Shown: in pieces, positions 25,460 to 36,846 of the stretch
Numbering within the stretch: the first letter of the stretch is position 1
How the letters are laid out: every line of letters begins with the position of its first letter
NCBI RefSeq assembly: GCF_000001735.4
Contig: NC_003076.8
Span: 13,891,835 to 13,955,834, forward strand
DNA: 64,000 nt
DNA from: Arabidopsis thaliana
Lineage: Eukaryota; Streptophyta; Magnoliopsida; Brassicales; Brassicaceae
Direction: 5' to 3'
Made by a program: the position numbers and the translations under genes
The notes under the pieces: model-generated
Database searches by the model: none
What the model was told of the DNA's origin: nothing
The model's input: only the letters and a program-made list of their open reading frames with translations

Positions 25460-26959
25460 CTAGATCATAACCCGTGCTGTATAGCACGGGCATTAATATT
25501 TTGTATAAATTACATTGTATACTTTGTTATGTTTGTTATGTTTATCAAAATTATTTGTTATATTTGTCAAAATTTAGTAAAATATATTCAAATATAATTA
25601 AATTTATTAAAACTTAATAAATTTAAAAGTTTTTTTTGTTTAGAGACGCACTATCTACATACAAAATACTCGTTTCTATTTTTTTGAGTATTTTTAGGGC
25701 CTGAAACTTTTTATCCAAACTGACCCAAACCCAACTGGACCCGACCCGAACCGAATATTTAGAATTATTCTATTAGGTAGTAAATCATATACCCATTAAT
25801 CCCAAACCCGAACGGGTTCTACCCGAACTCGAATGGGTTACTCATATGCCCAGCCCTATTCTCTGATTTAATTATCTAAAAAATCCCAATAAAACATATG
25901 TTTTGTTGAATACCTTTTATTCAAAAAAATTTACATCCTCTTCTGCCAAAATCATTTCATAAGACATCCCAAAACCCTTGGAATAATGATTCTATGAATG
26001 AAGAATCCTAATTTGAATATACCAAGAGGTTTTGAAAGGTTTTAAGTTTTTGATAGGTGTGTATGTGAGAAGGTACATCCATCGTGATGGTAATCTGCTT
26101 ATTTATAATTTTAACTTGCATTATACAGCAGGTAGGCTTATATTTTAGTTAAACTAAAAACTTTTATTGTAAAGTTGATTACAAATATATGATATTATTT
26201 TATTTGATTTTAAATGTATAGTAAACTGCTAGTTGTATATGTTTTGTTGATATTATTTATATTGTTTAATGTTTAAAATTATATACTTGTATTTTGATTG
26301 TTAATTTTAGAGTTTCACCTGTACTATACCATCTTGTATTAATATTGATTTAAACCCGTCAATTCTAGGATTTTCCAACTTGTATTAAAAATTGAATCAC
26401 ATCATACACATTAAAAAATCTAATATGTTATTAATTATTTTAGTATATAAAATTATAAATTTTAAAATAATATGTATGAAATTGAATATAAATATTCAAA
26501 TTATAACACAGTACTCAGTAAAATTTTTTTTTAAATCTACTTTTGACCCGTTATAGTATTTTTTCATGTATTGAACAGTTTATATTTGTTTTTTTTAAAT
26601 TTAAATTGTGGCATATGCGAAAAAAACTCTAATTATTTTTTTATAACGATGATATTATTTTTTTGCAAAAATAAAATCATATAAAGATGAGAGGTGAACT
26701 ATAATAATTAATAAAAAATTAATATGATAATTTAGATATCAAATCTAATTTGTTGATTTTAATTGGTTACTTTTTTGGAAATTAATAATGTATTTCGTTT
26801 TTGAGTTAAATTTAATTAATTAAATTGACTTTTTAATTTTTAAAGAAATGAATTAATTTACTCTTTAAAATTTTATTTCTAATGGCATACATATGTAATT
26901 ACTTACAAAAAATAAGGTTATATTTAAAATGTACTTCCCAAATAATATAGTAGGATAGA
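25460..26959 (-). mobile_element. Non-autonomous Helitron-like element, about 1.5 kb
   Basis: On the minus strand the 3' end carries a perfect hairpin (GCCCGTGCT, loop, AGCACGGG), then TTATGATCTAG and a flanking T, i.e. hairpin plus CTAG, inserted before T. The proposed 5' end at 26959 reads TCTATCCTACTATATTATTT on the minus strand, which resembles the TC-starting termini of Arabidopsis ATREP Helitrons. The interior is AT-rich and non-coding, with a patch of ACCCGA/ACCCGAAC words at 25710-25850. The base flanking the 5' end is not the expected A, so the 5' border is less certain than the 3' border. Confidence 0.65.
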
Positions 26960-26970
26960 AAACCAGGATT

Positions 26971-26995
26971 TATATATATATATATATATATATAT
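26971..26995. repeat. (TA)n microsatellite
   Basis: Pure TA dinucleotide run just outside the Helitron-like element. Confidence 0.9.
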
Positions 26996-27189
26996 GTGCT
27001 TAAATTAAATAAATTGAAGAAAATAAAGTTGATTTTTTCGTTAAAGTGTTTGTAATGGAATCGCTATTGTAGTATTGTGTCTACACCCAAATTGAAACCA
27101 GACATAATACATGAAATTGACCAAAATTGTATATTTTGAGGTGATCTTACCGTGTTCTCAAGATGACCAACGAAGCAAAGACAAAGATG

Positions 27190-27398
27190 ACCCTATAACT
27201 TTTATTAAATTGTGTTTGCATTAGTCATGCCTATTTAGTTAGAGTTGGATGAAATATTTGATTTGATTTTTTTTTGTTTGACTCCAATATCTAAACCCTT
27301 ATACAGTATCGTGCCAAAGTCAATAGAGGCTTAAGACATATTCTAAAATTGTAGTCTCACACATTCTATTTTTGAGATTTTTTTTGAATGTTAAGAAA

Positions 27399-27450
<52 letters not shown>

Positions 27451-29205
27451 CTCATTTAAGAAACAATTTCAGTACAAACAAGATTTAGTAGTTAATGTAA
27501 AGGAAAAACAAACAAAATTTTCCATAAATGTTATTGATGAGTTTTCTTTCCAAAACAAAAGTCTTAAAACGCTAAATAAAAATAAATACTGAGTAATTCA
27601 GAAATAAATGTGGCATTTTATTTGTTTATTTTTGTATGACCTAAGACAAATGTCTTTTTCCTACATGAAGTACGGCTCTGCCTAAATAACAATTTATTTT
27701 CATTTAATCGATCTTTTTTGGTATTTTTGAACTACTGTCGTATGTACATATCAAACCTCATTATTCTTTCATTCCTATATATTATTTAGTTGTTTAATAT
27801 GTATTCCACCTAAGAGATCTCAATTGATAATTAGTTAGTCTAAAAAAAATATTATCTATTATTTTTATCTCACCAATATTTTAGACTTTAGAACAAAATA
27901 GAAAATGACAAATAATAGCATGAGACAATTATTTTTATTAAAAAACAATAAGCAATATAAACATGTAGAATATTATTCGGTTTGGGATTTACGGCTTTAC
28001 TTCATAGACGGCTTTTAATGACCCTCTTAGGACGTCAAGTTGCTACGATAAAGCCATGAAAACAGTTTTATTAAAGATATGTTATACACCCGAAGACTCA
28101 CAATTGCCAACAAAGTATGAAAGTAATGTTTCACGTAATAAAAGTCTTGTGCTGAAACAAAAAAGATTAAAATTTTCACGATCGAGATTATTGGAAGATA
28201 ACTAGTTCATTCGATCACTATCGCCACCCACCACCCCACATTAGCAGAAACAGTTTTAGCGCAAGAAGTCCTGCAGCTCTATATCATTAGGCAGCTGCGA
28301 TATCTCACCTTCAACAATGAAGGATTGCTAATTGGTTTGTCATATCAAACTTCCCTTACTTTTTATAAAACTAAACGTTGTTGTCATTATAGAGTTTGTG
28401 TATTTTAACAAAATCAATAAATTTAAATGCGGTTCCGTACAATTATGTACAATAACCGATATATTGATTAAAAATACAATGACATACTGGTAAATGCTAT
28501 AGGGCATATAAACTAACACATGAAACAACATTTGGATAATCATTTTAAAATAACTGACACAAGAATATCAATACTTGACACGCAAGATACAGTTATATGT
28601 TTTGTTTTCTAAATATCTATAATATTTTTAATCTCTTTTTCTAGGCCCCTAATTGAGAATCAACCTATAGAAAATGGTCAGTATATATGCAGATGACCTT
28701 ATAACTTTTTTTTTATTGTGTTTGGATGAGGCATGCCTATTTAGTTAGAGTTAGTTGGAATATTTGGTTTGAAAAATTCTGGTTTGACTCCAATATCTCA
28801 AGTTATGTTCTTCCTTTTTACCCTCTATAGCTCTTTATTTTTCATTTAATCGTTTTTGTATTTTTGGACAACATTCGTATTTACATATCAAGTTTCATTA
28901 TTCTTTTCATTAATTCTTATATATTATTTAGTTGTTAAATATGTATTCATTCCATTTCCACCTAAGAGATCTGAATTGATAATTAATAATGTTTATCATT
29001 TTTATCTCACCAATATTTTACAATATGAAGATATAGAATATTCTTTGGTCTGGGATTTACGGATTTTATTTCAAAGACGACGATATCCAAAATTCTTGGT
29101 ACGTAAGATACACGTCTTGTTTTCGAAGTTATCTATAATATTTTTTTACTCTTTTTTTCCAGAACCATCCCCTAATTTGAGAACCAATCTAAAGAAAATG
29201 GTGAG
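27190..29205. repeat. Diverged direct duplication, copies of about 1.5 kb and 0.5 kb
   Basis: Copy 1 (27190-28690) and copy 2 (28697-29205) share matching blocks in the same order. These are a block with GCATGCCTATTTAGTTAGAG and TTTGACTCCAATATCT (27225-27292; 28732-28798), one with CACCTAAGAGATCT..AATTGATAATTA (27702-27840; 28843-28990), one with TTTGGGATTTACGG (27967-28010; 29036-29075), and one with TATCTATAATATTTTT..AGAAAATGGT (28560-28690; 29093-29205). Copy 1 is longer because of insertions at about 27293-27690, 27900-27960 and 28010-28560. No conserved reading frame runs through both copies, so the source is probably non-coding. Confidence 0.75.
27403..27448. repeat. (AT)n microsatellite
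   Basis: AT dinucleotide run of about 46 bases inside an insertion in copy 1 of the local duplication. Confidence 0.9.
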
Positions 29206-29694
29206 TAATGATGTATATTCATTAGTGAAGACTGGTGCCTCTCTTATTTTCTTCAATTTCTTCAAGTTTTGGAGGATTTATTAAAAATTCAAGATAATTA
29301 AAATTTTGCATATATCAACAATATAAAATTACAAATATTATATTTAAAATAAAATAGAAAATTATAAAGATCATAATATAATAATTTTTCTTAATTCAAA
29401 GATGAAAAGGAAATTATAATAAACTGTCTAAGAATACTACAATTATAATTTACAAAGAAAATTAAATTAAGTTAAAAACATTACAAAAACAAAGAAAAAA
29501 AAATCTATTGATCTCACATATTACTAATTGATTAAAGAAGCCCAAATATATGTAACAAGCTTTTTAGTTATTTTAATAATTCTTTTTTGTTTTACAATTA
29601 GTAATTTACTATATTACTTTTATTTACATTTTTAAAAAATATATATATTATTTTTTAGTTTTAGGATCGTAATTTATTGTATATATTTTTGTGA
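29206..29694. other. AT-rich spacer
   Basis: No feature recognised. Confidence 0.3.
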
Positions 29695-30072
29695 GGGCCT
29701 TGTGCAAAAAAACTCTTAAAGCCGTCCATTTTTGCAACTTTATCTTCCACGTCTAGAAAATGCAAAATAATCCTATGAAATGCAAAATAATAGGCAATAT
29801 AGACCATTTTTGCAACTTTACATATATTGTCAACATTATAGATGATCTCCTCATGATCACATACATTTGTTTTTGAAAATTCTGAAGTTATAGGTGAACT
29901 CCTCATTTCGAGGGCTTCAATTTGATATATTATTTATCAAAATTTTAAAATTTGACAATATCTAAAAAGAATTATACTGCGTATTATTTTGGATTTGATA
30001 TGATTATTTTGCAAAATGAAGGGTATAGTTGCAAAAATGGATGAGTTTGAGAGTTTTTTGTGTACATAACCC
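29695..30072. mobile_element. Small element with ~45-bp inverted terminal repeats (MITE-like)
   Basis: The left end (from GGGCCTTGTGCAAAAAAACT, with CCATTTTTGCAAC at 29728-29740) is repeated inverted at the right end (CCATTTTTGCAAC, ACAAAAAACTCTC and GGGTTATGTA on the minus strand, 30028-30072). The core is AT-rich and non-coding. The flanks show no clear target duplication (left TTTTTGTGA, right TTTTTTACA). Terminal repeats of this length suggest a Mutator-like MITE. Confidence 0.6.
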
Positions 30073-30734
30073 TTTTTTACAACCACAAATTAATTAAAAA
30101 TTAACTCTGGTTGTTATATAATTTTCTTTTAATTTGTATATTTTTATTTTTATTTTCAGAAAAACGATATAATTTTTTATTTATCAAAACCTAATCAATA
30201 GATATTACGATAATGCCAGTTACTAACATTGAAATCATGTTTTATTTAATAAGATTTTAAATACCTTAAACACAAGAGCTCACCTTTCTTTGTCTTAATC
30301 TCCTACCGGGTTAACATAACCAAGAAACTATATTAGTTGTCACACAAAAGTTTCTGCTTCATCTGAAACAAATATCTTTGCAATCCAACTGATGAAACCA
30401 AAGGAACTCAAAATGTAGCATCATCCAAACTTTTCTGAAGCAAAAGTGACAAGTAAAAAGCAGAATGACATTGGCTACATTTTATACTAAAGGTTAATAT
30501 AGAAAGAAGGAAATAGAGAATCGTAATAACAAACAGCAACAAGTCAGACTATGTTTGATTCTTCAACATTGCTAATACAACAGCTCCAATGAACGAACAG
30601 AGGCTTGCCTGTGTATATAGTTCCTGACATAATAATCTTCAATATAGAGTTGGGTTTCTACACTGAGTCAACAACCGTTACATTGGTAATATAAAGCTCT
30701 TACTCTTGTCTCTTGCAGCGACAGTGAATGATAA
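30073..30734. other. Spacer and 3' flank of the DnaJ/DUF3444 locus
   Basis: The segment 30480-30734 is probably the 3' UTR of the minus-strand locus. The rest is AT-rich spacer. Confidence 0.4.
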
Positions 30735-32814
30735 TCAATCAGTTCCTGCTCCATTGTGAAGCAACTCTTCTGGTATAGCAGATGGGTCTAAGTCCCAACA
30801 GTTTCCGGGCACACCACAAGTTTCTTCTTTAAGAAACCGAGATGGCACTTGATGCGAAAATCGCAGCATCTCTCTCCGCGGTATCCATTTCTTGCTCTCC
30901 TCCTTATCTCTCCTGCAATACACGGTTTTGTATCCATCTACTTTCACAAGCGGGGCGATGCAAACCCCAAACTGTTCAGAATATTCATCAAGGATCTCAA
31001 CCATTTTGTATTGGTGCCTCACTTCATCTGGAGTTGAGTTGTTCCAGTTTGGTGACCAGTTCTTGTACACAGTCCAAATATCTCCGGTTTGGGGGAATAT
31101 CCTAACACAACCGCCTCTTCCTGTTTTCTTGCCTTTTAAGAGATGGGAAAATATGTTAACATGATCAACTATGTCAGTATTTCGTATCCTGAAATGTCCA
31201 CACGACTTTGTAAACCCATACTGCACCCATTTCATTGTACCAAACTCGATGTCAGTTTTGGAGCTCAAGTAGGCTATGTCAATCTTAAAAGGTTGAACAG
31301 ATAGTACTTCCCGGACCATGCAATATAAGCGTGGCATACCATCATCTTCATCATAAATTGCCCATATTTGCCTAGCCTCGAAGCACTCCTCTAATCTATT
31401 TTTATCAAAGTCATGGAAGTCGGAGTCTGGAACTGTTATTGGCCCGTTTATTTTCCGAACAGGTGGATGACCAAAAGAAACATTTTTTCCTAATCTGGAT
31501 ACATCATCCCCCACCTTGGAGGACGCACTTACTTCATCAAGGGGAGTCGCGTCCTCTGTAGCTGTCGCAGCAGCTTCTGAAGCCAATCTCATAATCTCTA
31601 GTCTTTGCTTAATATCTGTTTTAGCTTTGTGAATCAGTATCTTCCGTGTATCCAATCCTGTTGTAGAAGACCACCGTCTCATTAAACCATAACTCTTCCC
31701 AGGATGTTTGAAGTCATGTTCCATCTTTGCATCCAAATTTGTTGCTTTCGATTCTGGATTTGATTTTGTAATGTTCTCAACAAATCCATTACCAGATGAC
31801 CCTAAACCAACATTCCTCTTCTTCTCAGGTCTGCTGGCTTTAATCACTTAAGGATCAGCAGACCAGTTGGGTGGGCTTGGATATATCAGATCAGAGGCTG
31901 TTCCTTTCATCGAGCTTGTCCTGTTAGACCCATCTTTGACTTTTTTTCTTCCTTTACAGACTACTCCATTGTTGAGCTTATAAGGATATCCGTTGGATGC
32001 TGAAGACATTCGGTTTGACTCCAGATTCCCAGGAGATGTTCCCACATATGAGCTCCAGTCATATGACTCATTTGTAACATATTCATATCCATGTGCTGGA
32101 TACTGACCTAAGAAATAAGTGGAATTGGTAGGCATGCGTGAAACAGCATCATAGCCATGACCTCCATAGCCATTACTTGTTGTATGAGATGGAGGCGCAT
32201 ACTGAAGTGATGCACTAACAGGAGCCGGCCCAGTCTCCACAGCAATAAATGCACCTCGGCAGTTCTTACATGACAACCTCTTATTCACATACTTCCGCAG
32301 ATACTCATACTGAACCTTGCAATATGTGCATACAGTCCAGAAAGTATCAAGCCTTTTCTGAAGCTGGTGGACAACAATCGAATCCTAGGGGCGTGGGGGC
32401 ATACTCTGTACTACTCTTCTGAACCACCATAGAGTCGATAAAGTTTTTTTCTTTTGTAATAAAAGGTGCTTTTCTTAAACTCACTTGACAGGAAACTCCA
32501 AGCTTCCGAAATGATCTGAAATGCTCTGTTAGCTCCAAGGCATTTGTTCTTGTCGGGATGGAGCAATACAGCCATCTTCTTATACTGTTTCTTCACTTCT
32601 CTTTTCCCACATAGTAATCAATTTCCCCACTGCGCCTACTCTGAGAAGCTATATAAACTTCATACGTAGTGAGCATTTGAGACAAACCCTCCAAGTCAGG
32701 AAACAGTGACTTCGCCCTCAACGCATAACTCCTTGCACCTGCAAAATCCTTTTCTGCAAATCTTCTCTCAGCGAACTGCTTCGCTTTAAGAGCATCTTGT
32801 GTGTATGCTTCCAT
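30735..32814 (-). pseudogene. DnaJ / DUF3444 gene with damaged J domain
   Basis: Translation of the minus strand recovers the whole architecture of the plant DnaJ-DUF3444 family, but in several frames. From 32814 the N-terminal helix region (MEAYTQDALKAKQFAERRFA) runs to GEIDYY. There about a dozen codons at the start of the J domain are missing and the frame changes. KKQYKKMAVLLHPDKNKC, containing the HPD motif, follows (32596 down), then two more frameshifts near 32440 and 32350. The C-terminal part carries the zinc-ribbon pairs (CTYC, CKNC) and reads open except for one in-frame TAA at 31848-31850, after which the DUF3444 domain (QIWAIYDEDDGMPRLYCMVR) is intact to 30735. Small introns might bypass some lesions, and I recall a DUF3444 gene model here (At5g35753), but the J domain itself is broken. 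Confidence 0.8.
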
Positions 32815-34135
32815 CTAAAATCAGCTCTTCACCACCAACAGTTCTACAAAAGGAAACTAAGACCGTTCTCGCAAGCTAAATCTCACAAAGTTGTCCATTA
32901 TCTGCAAACATCCACCAGCGTAAAATTATTATCTTCAGTCACTAAACAACATAACCCAATACACCAAAGAGCTCAAACACACAACATTATAACAAGAACC
33001 CAACCCACTCACTAAAAATCACATCTTTGCTCAACTCTGAATGCAAGATCACCCTCAAGCTTAAAACCCACTTCTCCAAGCTCCATTTCAGAAACATATA
33101 CTACCTAAACATCAATCTCTACTACTAACTCAAGTAGATTTGGGTATCTAAAAGCATCGTCTTTGAAGTCAAAGACAGCTTAAAAATCTCTCCTTTCCGA
33201 CGAAATTTCAGTTGTTACAGGTACATCCTCAAATATAAGCTAATAACTTCAACATAAGAATTAAAAGCTCTTAACTTTAAGATTCGCTAATTTCTAAACC
33301 TAAAAATAACCCACAAATCAAAAACAGTCAAATTCATCTTAAAAACATAGAGATACAAGAAGCGATCTTACTGGGTTTTTGCGTAGAAATGGTAACAATG
33401 CTGCAAATTCATCTTCCGGAGCTAAGATCAGATCAAGCTAAAACACTCGAGAAATTTATGGATCTAGCAAGTATACTACACTAAAATTAGGGTTTCTGAT
33501 GAAGTGAAAGCTGATTCAACACTCTGTGATGCACACATCACGAATGAATTTGCCGGCGAAAAACTCGAGATTTTGCCCGGAGATCGGAAATCGAAAATTT
33601 AGGAGAAAATTAACGATAAATAAAAATACGATGCTAATTTGCTAATAGTACTACTTCTTGCTATCGTGCACTGTAATGACCAGTACGCATTTATATATTT
33701 TATATCTTTATATCTAAATTTTTATTTTACATAAACTAAATGTGATAATAATAATACATTAATCATTATGAAAAACATTATAGGAGGCAAAACTTGAAAC
33801 ATGAAAACATATTCTCCCGCCACTGCCCAAACAAATTTGCGCCAACAAAGTCTTTAAGGCATGTTGGATCAGTTATGGTTTTGTTATTGTTGAGTTATTG
33901 GTATGACACCACAAGCTTTTGGATTGTTGGTTTTTCTCAAATATTTGGCACAAGCTTCTGGATTCATGTCTCTATTGATACAAACTTTATTTCAACTTTC
34001 CATTTGAGCTTGTCATGTACCAAATATGATTCTTTATGTGTTGTTGATCTCCACAAACTCTACCTTAGCGTAAAAGATCTCACGTTCTTGGTAAAATACA
34101 CTTGAGAGACATATCTTTACTTTGTTCCTATGATC
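32815..34135. other. 5' leader with intron, promoter of the DnaJ locus, and spacer
   Basis: On the minus strand the leader appears to contain an intron: donor near 33371 (CCCAGTAAG) and acceptor near 32904 (TGTTTGCAG before ATAATGG). The region above about 33650 is AT-rich spacer up to the LINE tail. No other gene seen. Confidence 0.45.
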
Positions 34136-34238
34136 TTTTTTTTTTTGGTAGGTCACGGGGAGAAAAGCTCTCCCCACAATTTATTAAGAAACTAAAAAAC
34201 AAAAATCAAATTCGGATATGCTTTGGAAACGCAGTTTC

Positions 34239-34658
34239 TCAGTCATCATCCTCTACAAATGACGCCACAAAGGGTGGAGCAACATCTAACAAATGAAACC
34301 ATAAAGGGAAAGAAAATGCATAGTTCGCTAACCCGTCCGCAAGACGGTTAGCTTCTCTATAAACATGAGTAACATGGACTAACCAGTCTCTTGATAAGAA
34401 GCCATGGCACAATCGCACCAGGAACGATAAAGGATGAGTATCACTAATCCCCCTCGTTAAAAAACCCACCACCAACTCTGAATCAACCTCCAACTCCACT
34501 CGCCTAAACCGCCTCTCCCAAGCAATATAAAGCCCGTAACAGACACCAATATTCAAGGCGAACCCACCGCACCAACGACCTTGACCATCACGCACAACTC
34601 CTCCTACTGTAGCCAATCCCGGATTTCCCCGTGAAGCGCCATCAGTGTTAAGCTTCAT
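34239..34658 (-). pseudogene. LINE RNase H-like domain
   Basis: 139 codons reading KLNTDGASRGNPGLATVGGV, then a VELEVDSELVV motif, then HVYREANRLADGLA: the acidic active-site signatures (D, E, D and the C-terminal D) of the plant LINE RNase H-like (RVT_3) domain. It is the 3'-most coding part of the LINE. A TGA just upstream (at 34668-34670) separates it from the preceding reading frame (34674-34972). Confidence 0.9.
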
Positions 34659-34980
34659 CCAATCTTCTTTCGGTCATTTCCAGGCCACCATTCTCTCCAT
34701 TTGAGTATTCGATCTGCCCGTATAGCGATTCAGTTTGTGAGCTTGACTTACTTGAGAAGCGAAGTCCTTAACAAACTGAACTCTATCTCTACATTTACCA
34801 ATCTCGCCAAAAACGTAGCCACACCGCCACTTCCAACTCCACCAAACCACAATGGAGAACAAGGTTGCCCATGAATACCCGACCTCATCATTCACCATTC
34901 CCAGATTCAAATATAACCAACCAAGAAGAGACCCATTGAAAAAATCATGTCTCCTGCGAACCGGCACTAACCTTCTCCAA

Positions 34981-35826
34981 TGCAAGACTCGGGGTGAGTC
35001 TCACACGGGGATAGATATGGTGGCTTCACAAGCTGGCGATCGCTTCTCTCTTGTGAAGGAAAGATGGTCGAAGGTGGAAATCTGACACGCTAGCGGTCGC
35101 TTCTCTCGTGTGAGATCAAATCAGGGTTTTGATGGTGGATTGATGATCGCCACTCAAAAGTGTGAAAGCCTTTGTGATAAGATCACGAACCTTTGTCTCA
35201 AGGAATCCACACAAGAGACATTGATTCACACGTTTACTAAGTAAAGGAATCTACCTAACTTAAATAAACAAAAACAAAGCCTAAGCTTTAGAGAAAACTC
35301 TTTCTATTACTTTCAAATTTCGTGGTCCTTTACAATGAAACAAATGAGCTTTTTATAGCTCTTACATGACTAAGCTACATTAAAAGAAAATATTCTAAGT
35401 TAAATACAAATCAATCGATATAATAGAGAAAGCGTGATTGGTGGTGACGATGAGGAACAAATCGTGGGCATTGATGGAGCTTTATCTCTAGATGCATTCT
35501 CTGGATTAAATGGTGGATCAAGGATTTCGAGCAAGCAATACTCCTTAGCAATTAATGCTAATTTAATTACGTCGAATAACGAAAGTTTATTTCCTTTGAA
35601 TTTCTCTTTGATTCCTTTTGATATTCCGGCCAAAGATGTTTTGCAAGCTTCTTCTTCATTTGGAGGGTTTGAAATCTCCAACATAAACGATCCAAGGTTG
35701 ATGGATGATTCACTTTCCTTGCTTGGTTCGACGTGTAGTAGTTCAGGAAGTCCTTCAGCAAGTCTTTCAGGAAGTTCGTCAGAAAGTCCATCAATCAGTA
35801 CATCAGCAAATGTGATGTCCGCATCA
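34981..35826 (-). repeat. LTR, 3' copy
   Basis: 846 bp. Begins TGATGCGG and ends TCTTGCA on the minus strand. It aligns along its whole length with 35985-36838, with scattered single-base differences. Antisense and sense ORFs of about 130 codons occur in it. Confidence 0.9.
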
Positions 35827-35842
35827 TACTCTCCTTCTTGAG
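35827..35842 (-). other. Polypurine tract
   Basis: CTCAAGAAGGAGAGTA on the minus strand, immediately before the TGATG start of the 3' LTR. Confidence 0.75.
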
Positions 35843-35967
35843 AAAGTTTTGTCCTCAAAACTAATTTCATTTTTTTTTTTTTTTTTAAATCACAGAACAA
35901 GAAAAAAAAAATTTAATCGAAGAAAACAAAACAGAAGCAAAAACGATTGATGATATAGGAGCTTTGA

Positions 35968-35979
35968 GCTCTGATACCA
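35968..35979 (-). other. tRNA primer-binding site
   Basis: TGGTATCAGAGC on the minus strand, complementary to the 3' end of initiator tRNA-Met, five bases downstream of the 5' LTR. Confidence 0.85.
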
Positions 35980-35984
35980 AATGA

Positions 35985-36838
35985 TGCAAGACTCGGGGGT
36001 GAGTCTCACACGGGGATAGATATGGCGGCTTCACAAGCTGGCGATCGCTTCTCTTTTGTGAAGGAAAGATGGTCGAAGGTGGAAATCTGACACGCTGGCG
36101 GTCGCTTCTCTCGTGTGAGATCAAATGAGGGTTTTGATGGTGGATTGATGATCGCCACTCAAAAGTGTGAAAGCCTTTGTGATAAGATCACGAACCTTTG
36201 TCTCAAGGAATCCACACAAGAGACATTGATTCACACGTTTACTAAGTAAAGGAATCTACCTAACTTAGATAAACAAAAACAAAGCCTAAGCTTTAGAGAA
36301 AACTCTTTCTATTACTTTCAAATTTTCGAGGTCCTTTACAATGAAACAAATGAGCTTTTTATAACTCTTACATGACTAAGCTACATTAAAAGAAAATATT
36401 CTACAAATTACATACAAATCAATCGATATAATAGAGAAAGCGTGATTGGTGGTGATGATGAGGTACAAATCGTGGGCATTGATGGAGCTTTATGTCTAGA
36501 TGCATTCTCTGGATTAAATGGTGGATCAAGGATTTCGAGCAAGCAATCCTCCTTAGCAATCAATGCTAATTTAATTACGTCGAATAAGGAAAGTTTATTT
36601 CCTTTGAATTTCTCTTTGATTCCTTTTGATATTTCGGCCAAAGATGTTTTGCAAGCTTCTTCTTCATTTGGAGGGTTTGAAATCTCCAACATAAACGATC
36701 CAAGGTTGATGGATGATTCACTTTCCTTGCTTGGTTCGACACGTAGTAGTTCAGGAAGTCCTTCGTTCAGCAAGTTCTTCAGGAAGTTCGTCAGAAAGTC
36801 CATCAACCAGTACATCAGCAAATGTGATGTCTGCATCA
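35985..36838 (-). repeat. LTR, 5' copy
   Basis: 854 bp, direct repeat of 34981-35826. It begins TGATGCAG and ends TCTTGCA on the minus strand, followed by the primer-binding site. Compared with the other copy it has a short insertion near 36763-36770. Confidence 0.9.
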
Positions 36839-36846
36839 TTCTCCAA

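Larger units (their letters stand above)
34981..36838 (-). mobile_element. Non-autonomous LTR retrotransposon with almost no interior
   Basis: Two direct ~850-bp LTRs (TG...CA on the minus strand) flank only 158 bp. The interior holds a primer-binding site TGGTATCAGAGC five bases after the 5' LTR and a purine tract CTCAAGAAGGAGAGTA just before the 3' LTR, and nothing else. The element is flanked by TTCTCCAA at 34973-34980 and again at 36839-36846, an 8-base direct repeat, longer than the usual 5. It sits inside the LINE. It has no gag, protease, integrase or reverse transcriptase, so it must have used another element's proteins. Confidence 0.9.

Noticed and set aside
28856..29284. 142-codon plus-strand ORF in an AT-rich block
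   Set aside because: Phe/Tyr/Ile-rich translation of low-complexity DNA; the related copy at 27.2-28.7 kb does not keep the frame.
30842..31164. Overlapping plus-strand ORFs
   Set aside because: Shadows of the DUF3444 coding strand.
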